The position numbers were made by a program, and so were the translations under genes. This document shows, piece after piece, positions 56,411 through 64,000 of a stretch of DNA of 64,000 nucleotides; the stretch's first letter is position 1; every line of letters starts with the position of its first letter. Location: assembly GCA_038380435.1 (NCBI GenBank), contig JAWZYU010000008.1, positions 74,600,020-74,664,019 on the forward strand, read 5' to 3'. This DNA comes from Ryuthela nishihirai. Taxonomy: Eukaryota > Arthropoda > Arachnida > Araneae > Heptathelidae. Under the pieces are notes generated by a model. That model made no database searches. It was not told where the DNA came from and saw nothing but the letters and a program-made list of their open reading frames with translations.

Positions 56411-58345
56411 AGGGGAAAGCCCATCTATTAGGCCACCTGATGCACTTCCCCACTAAAAATAATAAATTTCAAATTTAGTATTCTTTATTTGTCATATATA
56501 ATTTTTATATTCATTTTTATTCGTATCATTTTTATATTCATTATTTGCCATGTTATGTAAACAATTGCAGCATTTACTTGTGAATCAGAGCTTTCATATT
56601 GTCAATATGAATATTAACATTATGGCCACTTCTGGAATCATAGCATTATCTATTATAGTGATGGCACAAATGTACTGTATGTGCTGAAATACAATAGCCA
56701 TGAACTGTAGGAGCCAGATAACCATTTTGTATGCCCCGTGACATTTCACTGGCTGATTTTACCAAAGCAACCAATAGTCAAAGATTTTGTTACTAAACAA
56801 AAAACTTCATTTGACAGTGGCATGCTCAACAAGCCTAAACTTTCCTGACAAGACATTTGAACAGGGTTGCTAACTTTTTAATAAGAATTTATTTCACGAT
56901 AATGCTGTGGTTAGTTTTAAAACATTAAAACATGGTTCAGGGAGCAAGTCTCAAAAGTAGGAGAGTGCTTTACATTTACAAAAACCTTTTTACGGGTTTT
57001 ACCTTATGATTACCCATAACACTATATACCATATCTATATGGCTCTTTTCTCACAAGAGCCACTAGAAACGTATTATATAGTAGAAAACACATTTACCAT
57101 AATTTCTGGTACAGTTGCATATTGCAGCATTTCTCATGTTGCAAGATGGTCTTTAAATATGCTACCAGTCCTATTAATGGAAAGTTCGTTCAGTTGTTAC
57201 GATGTTGGTGCAGTTGCGGTCGTAACAACTGAAAGAACTTTCCATTAATAGGATTGGTAGCATATTTAAAGACCATCTTGCAACATGAGAAATGCTGCAA
57301 TATGCAACTGTACCAGAAATTATGGTAAATATGTTTTCTACTATATAATACGTTTCTAGTGGCTCTTGTGAGAAAAGAGCCATATAGATATGGTATATAG
57401 TGTAATGGGTAATCATAAGGTAAAACCCGTAAAAAGGTTTTTGTAAATGTAAAGCACTCTCCTACTTTTGAGACTTGCTCCCTGAACCGTGTTTTAATGT
57501 TTTAAAACTAACCACAGCATTATCGTGAATTAAATTCTTATTACTAACTTCTAGCTGTGTGATATCTTATTTTAATTTGCTAACTTTTTATTTTGCCAAG
57601 GAAGGATACTTATGTATAAATGATTTAAGAAAAAATATTAAGTGTGAAAATATGAAGTATGTTGGACATATGGTGTAGAAGAGAATGCTAATATTATATT
57701 TTAACACATCATTCCATTAGCAATATATGGCTCAGTAGGCTAAATGCCTTTTTTTTTGGCACTTGCAATTTAAAGGTTTCCAGTTCAATCCCATCTATTG
57801 TCATCATAGTTTTTATTTTTTGTCTTTTATAATTCATTTTATAACCATTTCACTTTTTTCAATTTGTTGTAAAATAAATATATGTAATAATATATAATTA
57901 TAAATATATAATAAATTAATATTGTAAATTAAATATAACCAAAATAGACAATTTTTACAAGATAATTTACAATGAGTAAATTAGTTTAGAAATAATAAAT
58001 ATAAATTTACAATCGGAACAGAGTAAAAAAGAAAAGTAAACCTATGTATGTTAGACATAATTTTCAGTTTAAAATACTACTAGAGCAGAGAGGAAAAATG
58101 CATATATATATACTAGGTGATTATTACAATGGAGGTGCAAATTGCTAAATTGAAGGAGAAAGGGCAAAAACACCTTTTCGAGTTTTTTTTTTCCAAATTT
58201 TTTTTTTATGTTAAGCAATGCATTTTGAGAATGGCTGAAGAAAAATCTATGCATTATAAATCTCCCTAATTTTTTATCTGTGCCCTGCCTGTAGTAGTCA
58301 AAGTTAGCGTGTAGTAGCCCTACCAGAAATTTTAGTTAAGCCACT
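56411..58345. mobile_element. 1.9-kb insertion inside the fossil RTE
   Basis: Sequence between the two halves of the fossil RTE. It contains the 665-bp palindrome (56879-57543) and a degenerate tRNA-like piece at about 57728-57800 (GGTTTCCAGTTCAATCCC). Ends and class are unclear: no convincing TIRs or duplication at the borders, so it may be a composite of several insertions. Confidence 0.5.
56879..57543. repeat. 665-bp near-perfect palindrome (foldback)
   Basis: Arms of about 324 bp (56879-57202 and 57220-57543) around a 17-nt loop, differing at only a handful of positions (e.g. TTTATTTCACG/TTTAATTCACG, CATGGTTCAG/CACGGTTCAG). Because of this symmetry the same 80-codon frame appears on both strands (57006-57248 + and 57174-57416 -). 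It is not a gene. Confidence 0.93.
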
Positions 58346-58665
58346 ATTTATGATTTCACTATGTAAATGAAGTTAGACAAAGGAATCATCACTCATCATT
58401 GAGCAAATCTTGTATAGGGAAGAACTGTGAGTTTTGCTGTATTGCTTAAATGCAGAAATTAAAATTAATGAATAGAGATATGAACAATGTGCATAAAAAC
58501 CTCAAAAATAAGGGAGACATAGAATTCAATGGGTGGATAGAATCAAACAGTACCTTGTTAGAATTGGTCTGCAGTGTCCAAATGTAGCAGCAGCTCAGGA
58601 TAGATGTTTATGAAGAACTAACTTGTACAGTTTGGGAACCTCCATAGTTCATTTCTGCTTGAGTA
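58346..58665 (+). pseudogene. Fossil RTE LINE, right part (C-terminal end)
   Basis: Resumes where the left part stopped: ATGAAGTTAGACAAAGGA (DEVRQRS), then ATATGAACAATGTGC (VMNSV), AAAAATAAGGGAGACATAGA (KGRPR), CAGTACCTTGTTAGAATTGG (QDLVRIG), CAGCAGCTCAGGATAGATG (AAQDR) and GGGAACCTCCATAGTTCAT. It ends with TCTGCTTGAG, the RTE 3' end, with the GAT tail lost. Confidence 0.88.
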
Positions 58666-60141
58666 TTATGTATATGTCTGTATATGTATGCCCTTTTTTT
58701 GTTAGATAATTTCATTATTTTATAGTCTTCACTAAAACATTAATGAAAAAATGCTGTGAGTGATATGTCTTGCCCACTTGTGTTTCTTTAGATCAGCATC
58801 CATGTAAAATTCGTATCAGTTGAAATTGACTAAGATGGAGGATTCCTATATATATAAATATCTTTATATATTCAGAGAGTATTTTGAAATTGTCTACATG
58901 GGGGAGGGGTTTAGGGACAAAAAAGTTGAGTGGAAAATTAACGGAAGTATTCTCAATATAGGTGCAATATTTTTATACTTACTATTGGTAAAGTATTGAT
59001 TACATATATATGTAATACCGTAATAAATGGGTTAAAAACAGGAAAATGTACACAGAAAGTTCACTTTTAAATATATTTTTACTATATATTTTATATATTT
59101 TTTTTACTATCTTAGAATTTCAAGAGCTTAATTCTTAGCTCTAGAGCTACGTTCTTACTCATTTGGTCAGTATGCATTCAAAAGTACACAAATTATTATA
59201 TGCAACAAATATTTATCTTTTTTGAAGATTTCTATTTCAGTCATTCAATACAAAGCACATTTGTTGCCAATAATGAATTGCTTTTCAGTAAGCTATTTCC
59301 AAATTCCTTCTGCAGCAAAAGCTTATTTTCATGATTTAGCATATTCTTTACATTTTATTTGAACACATCTTGTTCTCATACAGATATGAAATCTGTACGT
59401 CTCATGACTCAAGCTCAGACCATGTGAGCTTCTGCTTACTGATATTTATCCTTCTTTCCTCATGTTATTGATTTCTTTTTATAATAAGATTTACTCTTAA
59501 AGTGGCAGAAGGCAATTTTTTTTGCTTTTCAAATATTCCTACGTATAGGCCTGTAGCATGGTTTTATTATTACATGCATTTTTTTTATATTCAAAATTAA
59601 ATGCTCCTTTTGGCATTCACATTATTTGGCATAACATATTAAACTGTGTTTCACACTTTTTCAGCCATTTGTTTTTATGGTTCATTTAAAGAAAATGCTT
59701 CTGTTTTCATATATTTTAAAAATGTTCATGAGAATAGTTTATTTGCCATTGCAATGGTCAGTAACCATTGTCAATGATGCAATCATGTTATAAATTTGTT
59801 ACATTAAGAGCAAATATTTCTACACAAAAAATCTGGCAACAATTTCCTGCATTGGCCTTTCTAATGACACTTTTTGTTTACAAGAATTATGTTGCAGTAG
59901 TTGAATGCTGACTAACATAAAACCTAGATCCAAAGAGTTATACCCCTAAATGTATTTCTACATATTTGTATGTTAAAAATATTACAATTGAAAATAACAA
60001 AGCTGTTAATAAACTTGGATGACATTACTGACTTGGGTTCTTTTTCAAACATTTAATGCTTATAATGTATAGATTTCCAGTTTCAAATTTCCTGATTTTC
60101 CTTTTATACTTTTGAAATTTTAATACATCCAATTACATGTA
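58666..60141. other. AT-rich intronic-type sequence
   Basis: No gene or mobile element identified. Confidence 0.45.
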
Positions 60142-61346
60142 CACACACCTGCCACTGAATTAGAAACCTTTATTCAATACCGAGTTGGATCTCCTTTAGC
60201 CTGAATTACAGCACTATGTGGTTTGGCATAGATTCCACAAGGTGTTGGAGTGCCTTTACATGTCCAGCATACCAGGCGTTCACCAGAATTCCTTTAATTG
60301 GCTCAGATTTGACAGAAGAGGACTTTGCTCCCAGATCTGTTTTTCTAACATGTCCCATATATTCTCAATGGAGTTCAGATCTGGGCTTTTGTGGTGGCCA
60401 GGAAAGATGGTGAAGTCGCTGTCATGCTCGCTGAACCACTGCTGAACACCTCTTGTGCGATAGACAGTAGCATTGTCATCCATGAAACGGCTGTCACCTG
60501 CTGGATAAAAAGTCAACATTGCAGGATGGACTTGATTGGCAACAATGTTCAGATAATCCTTGGAGGACACCCGACCTTCCAGCAATATCAAGGGACCCAT
60601 TCCATACCAACAGAACATGCCCCACACCATTACACTGCCTCCAGAAGCTTGAGTTGTGTTTACAAGGCAAGCTGGGTTCATTGATTCATGGAGCTCCTGC
60701 CAAACTCTCTGCCTACTGTCAGTACAGAACAAGGTGTACTGTGACTCATCGGACCACATGACTTTTTTCCAGTGTCCAGTCACAGTGTTCCTGATGCAAC
60801 TGTAGGTGAACTTTCTGGTTCTTCGCAGAAATCAGTGGTTTCCGTATAGGTATGTGACTACTAATGACGATCCTCTTCAATTCTCTGCACATAGTTCGCT
60901 GAGATATGGGTCGGGAACAGCCTTCATTGAATGCTTTGGTCAGTTGCTGCACACAGGAAGTCCTGTTTCTCCATACAAGCTTTCTCAGATGACAGCAATC
61001 TCGTTCTTGACAGATTGCCATCGCGCCACACTTATTCCTGTTAGACAATGCAGTAATATTGTAATGTGGGCTATTTTTCCACAGATTCAAAACCCAGATA
61101 TCTTACCTTTTGAGAAACCAGTCGGTTCTGCTGTTTTTAAAATCACCACTCCAGCCAGATGGGCACCCACAACCCCAAAAGATCCTTTGTTTTTCCCATT
61201 GTGATCAACACTACTGATGATTACTGGCAAGCAAGCAGTCATAAATAGTTACCTAGATCACGTTACCACATGTTTTGCATATACGCTGCACAAGTGACGT
61301 TTACATACATCTGCATAAAAGTTTCTAATTCAGTGGCCGGTGTGTG
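60142..61346 (-). mobile_element. Tc1-like transposon, complete outline (Tc1-A)
   Basis: Inverted ends: CACACACCTGCCACTGAATT at 60142 and the inverse of AATTCAGTGGCCGGTGTGTG ending 61346, matching over about 27 bp with few differences. TA lies at the left border; the right border reads AT. About 1.2 kb, usual for Tc1. The transposase is on the minus strand. Confidence 0.9.
60177..61090 (-). pseudogene. Tc1 transposase (frameshifted)
   Basis: A cut-and-paste transposase at TA sites. The N-terminal helix-turn-helix part is in 61090-60746 (RNRTSCVQQLTKAFNEG, IRKPLISAKNQ, DWTLEK). A shift in the A-run near 60766 moves the frame to 60783-60280: WKKVMWSDES (first D), SVMVWGMF, FMDDNATVYR (second D), SPDLNSIENIW (E). 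D-to-E spacing here is about 36, close to DD34E. Further shifts after LKEFW (about 60285) and near 60210 precede the family's C-terminal AVIQAKGDPTRY (about 60179-60215). Three shifts, so inactive. Confidence 0.9.
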
Positions 61347-62480
61347 ATTTGTATTGCAGTACAGTAGGTACCCAATGTCATTAATTTGTTTAAAACATGA
61401 CATTAAGCAAAACAAGATTTAAAGGAAGTATAATTTTTCATAGGACACAATGTTAAAAATTATATCCAGTTCCAAAATCTCTGGTTTAGAACTTAAAAAT
61501 AGCTACTTTTAACTATTTAGGGGTGATCCCAATATTATAATTCATATTTGAACTTAAATATATGAAATTAAATATAAAATATGCATATTCTACCAATAAT
61601 AATGTGAAATGCATAAAAGGTTAATATTAGAAGTGAAGCTGTACCTTAAATCACAAGCCAAAATGAAGGACATGAAAAATAAATTAAAAACTATAATTTT
61701 ATATTAACAAATTTTACTTTCTATAAATTTCATTACACTAAAAACTTTGAACTTATGTAATATAAAATAGTATTCAAAGATACATTGGTTATAATCTTGA
61801 TATGAATAAAATGGATCACAAGATATATCTTTCAGATTATACTGAGCAATTATTATAGCCTTGGATTGTACTGTTACTATTTTATACTCCTTTGTCCACT
61901 GAATTCAATGGACAAAGTGTATAACATAGTAACCTATGTAAAACAATTCTAGTAATTGTTTTTGCATATTCTCTATTGTATGTGTAATAGTAATAAAATT
62001 ATACATGCTAGTTATTATACAATTATTATACAAATAATAAAGCACAGTCAAGAAATTTATAAATCCCTTCAGCAAATGTGCATCAGTGTAGTTGTACGTA
62101 GATGGCTTGTGAATGCAAAAGAGCAAAAATAATTCACCTGCAGAGAAATAGTGAAAAGAAATTTGTGTATAATTTGGAAGCAGTGAAAGCCAGTCATAAG
62201 ACAGTAAATGAAAGGAAGAACTTCTTTTTCTAAAAAGAAAAGCTGCATATATTTTGATGGAATCTGGAGTAATTAGACTTTACAGCACAGATTATGAACA
62301 GTAATTCTATCGATAACAGTGGTAACCAGCCACAGAGTGAACACGGCCTCTAACATATACTGGTTAATGCAAGGTATGGAACATTATGCTAGAAAGCAAA
62401 TAAATGTACGGTATCTTTGCCATAAATTTTTACTTGGAGAGCATAGAACTGGGGTTTGTGCTCTGACAAGATGACCAAAG
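61347..62480. other. AT-rich sequence
   Basis: No gene identified. A near-palindrome TTTGTCCACTGAATTC/AATGGACAAA lies at 61891-61916. Confidence 0.45.
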
Positions 62481-62620
62481 CAGTAGAGTGAAGCAGGATT
62501 TTCATGAGCTTTTAGCATACTTCGCTACTGATCATAGGGATCTGGGTTCTAACCTCACATAAAACATGGAAATTTTCTTATGTTGTCTTTCTGCTGAGGT
62601 CTCTCCTTTCTTGATTAGGA
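62481..62620 (+). mobile_element. SINE-B degraded copy
   Basis: Head traces CGCTACTGATCATAGGGATC and GGGTTCTAACC, then GTTGTCTTTCTGCTGAGGTC of the body; the 3' half is missing. Confidence 0.65.
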
Positions 62621-63257
62621 TTTTGTATTAATATATATTAATAAATTAATATTATTTAATAGTATTGCAAGATCATATATTTAATCATTAAAATGTGTGA
62701 TATAGTTTTAGTGACTGTGTGTATAAAGGCCTTGTTTGCTGAATGAGCAAGGGTTATTTGCTAGGAGATGGAGAATATAGTGAAATATTTGTGTTGCTCC
62801 AGTATAGCAAATCCTTAGATTAATCTGTCATCTGGTTGTAGTACTTTTAGAGTTGAAGGAATATTTTTTGGATGAATAATTTGTAAAAAAAAAACTCGGA
62901 ATGACACTTTGTTTTTTGTAGGAGAGGTCTATTCTAGAATTTTTAAATGCACAGTGTCTAAATATCACTAATCCAAAATTTGAACCAAAAATCTGTCCAG
63001 CTGAATAGTAAATCTGAGAATGTTCAAATGTACACAGTGAGACTTTTTATTTTAAATGTGGCACACTGCCACCTACTGAACTCATAGAATAATGTTTATA
63101 GATGAACAGGTATGTTCAGAAGTATGTATATGAATAGCTCACAAATAAAACAAGTCTATTCCAAATGTTTATAACCCGTTATTGACAGCAAAAGTACATA
63201 TTTCTGTCATTTATGTATTTCTGTAAATGATATGTAATAAATAAAAATAATATATAA
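62621..63257. other. AT-rich sequence
   Basis: 62960-63100 (AATCTGAGAATGTTCAAATG..CACACTGCC..) resembles the upstream part of the type C repeat at 43200-43330. Otherwise unassigned. Confidence 0.4.
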
Positions 63258-63452
63258 ATACCCCCTCAAGCAGCTGCTTGCCACAGAGATCTGACAGGAG
63301 CCTGCCAGTTTATATGCCATAGTAGAAGGTCTGAGAGGATGGCAGGACCTCAGCAGAAAAATGACACATATATCCATGCCTTACCCGGGGCTCGAACCCA
63401 GGTCCCGTATAGATCAGTAGCTAAGCGTGCTAACCACTCGACCACAGGACAT
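63258..63452 (-). mobile_element. SINE-B copy, full length (minus strand)
   Basis: On the minus strand: GTCCTGTGGTCGAGTGGTTA.., TAGCTACTGATCTATACGGG.., GGGTTCGAGCCCCGGGTAAG, the body, and GCAAGCAGCTGCTTGAGGGG. A 3-base insertion lies in the anticodon-arm region. Flanks share TATAAATA, a weak candidate duplication. Confidence 0.85.
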
Positions 63453-64000
63453 ACCAGTATAAATATTGTTAGATTTTTAACATTTTTATTTGGCAACCAT
63501 GCATGAATTCATAATAAATAGATAGGAAAGGAACTATTTAATAAATAATCACTTTAGCAAATATATGCAGATTATATAAATAAATTGCTAAATAACTATT
63601 TCAGTATATCAATGTAAAATGATAAAAGAATATAACACTTGAAACTGAACCACAGTAGTTTTCACATACAAATCATGTAACTCCGATTCTTACCAGTGAT
63701 GCTTCTCATTTAATACACAAAGTGCCCACTAAGGTCAATATTTCTGATAAATGACCGAAGTCATTTTAATTCTTCAAAACTAAAAACACAACAATAATCC
63801 TGACTGACGCATTCATGTTTCACACAAGTCTAATCCAATCAACTACTGTCTGTCTTCTATTTCCTTCAAACTTTGTTATATTCACAATATATGACATATA
63901 TTTTCACACTGTGCTCTATCTCGTAATAAAACAGCCACACTACCATTGTCATATGTGTGCATATTTTGCTTCAGAATCTTTTAACAAAAGTTTTATGTTG
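63453..64000. other. AT-rich sequence to window end
   Basis: No gene or repeat recognised. Confidence 0.45.

Noticed and set aside
57006..57416. Two 80-codon frames with almost the same protein on opposite strands
   Set aside because: Mirror images produced by the 665-bp palindrome; no known domain.
58069..58254. 61-codon minus-strand frame rich in Lys/Phe
   Set aside because: Arises from T- and A-runs; no conserved motif.

Overview
This is a repeat-packed, AT-rich stretch of a nuclear genome from an invertebrate animal. One host exon is recognisable: an alternative first coding exon of tropomyosin (short, non-muscle-type isoform) at 30568-30708 on the + strand, closed by a consensus splice donor. 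Its N-terminus is of the type seen in arthropods and nematodes. Together with the abundance of RTE LINEs, Tc1/mariner, hAT and tRNA-derived SINEs, this suggests a protostome, most likely an arthropod with a large genome (perhaps a chelicerate). The species cannot be fixed from sequence alone. No bacterial or organellar genes, rRNA genes, functional tRNA genes or CRISPR arrays are seen.

Layout. 0-7.6 kb: four copies of a ~380-bp tRNA-derived SINE (SINE-A) in AT-rich sequence, then a block of decayed repeats (about 4.9-7.6 and 11.3-11.7 kb) into which RTE copy 1 (7.63-11.29 kb) has inserted. 12.2-18.1 kb: a mosaic of permuted inverted repeats, a degenerate ~115-135-bp minisatellite, a 457-bp long-TIR MITE, a decayed two-ORF CR1/Jockey-type LINE on the minus strand (14.74-16.69 kb), and SINE pieces. 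18.3-26.1 kb: three more RTE pieces, two + strand (broken) and one minus strand copy with an intact 1003-codon ORF. 26.4-30.0 kb: a 3.6-kb hAT transposon with matching terminal inverted repeats and a perfect 8-bp target duplication, but a dead transposase. 30.57 kb: the tropomyosin exon. 30.7-64 kb: probably the following intron, unless the gene structure differs. It carries two hammerhead-type ribozyme motifs of the kind found in Penelope-like elements, mariner and Tc1 fossils, RTE copy 4 (35.57-39.18 kb) interrupted by a SINE-B, an uncharacterised repeat family (D) split by a Tc1 element, a very old RTE split by a 1.9-kb insertion holding a 665-bp near-perfect palindrome, and a Tc1 element with recognisable transposase (60.1-61.3 kb).

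How the parts relate. The RTE family is the likely recent driver: copy 3 keeps endonuclease and reverse transcriptase motifs in one open frame. SINE-B ends with a 28-nt segment that aligns without gaps (21 of 28) to the RTE 3' end just before its GAT-repeat tail, suggesting that SINE-B was mobilised by RTE machinery. Nested insertions give a relative chronology: fossil RTE before its 1.9-kb insertion; family D before Tc1; RTE copy 4 before SINE-B; SINE-B before the tRNA-Thr-like insertion. All calls come from reading the sequence and family knowledge; no database search was possible.
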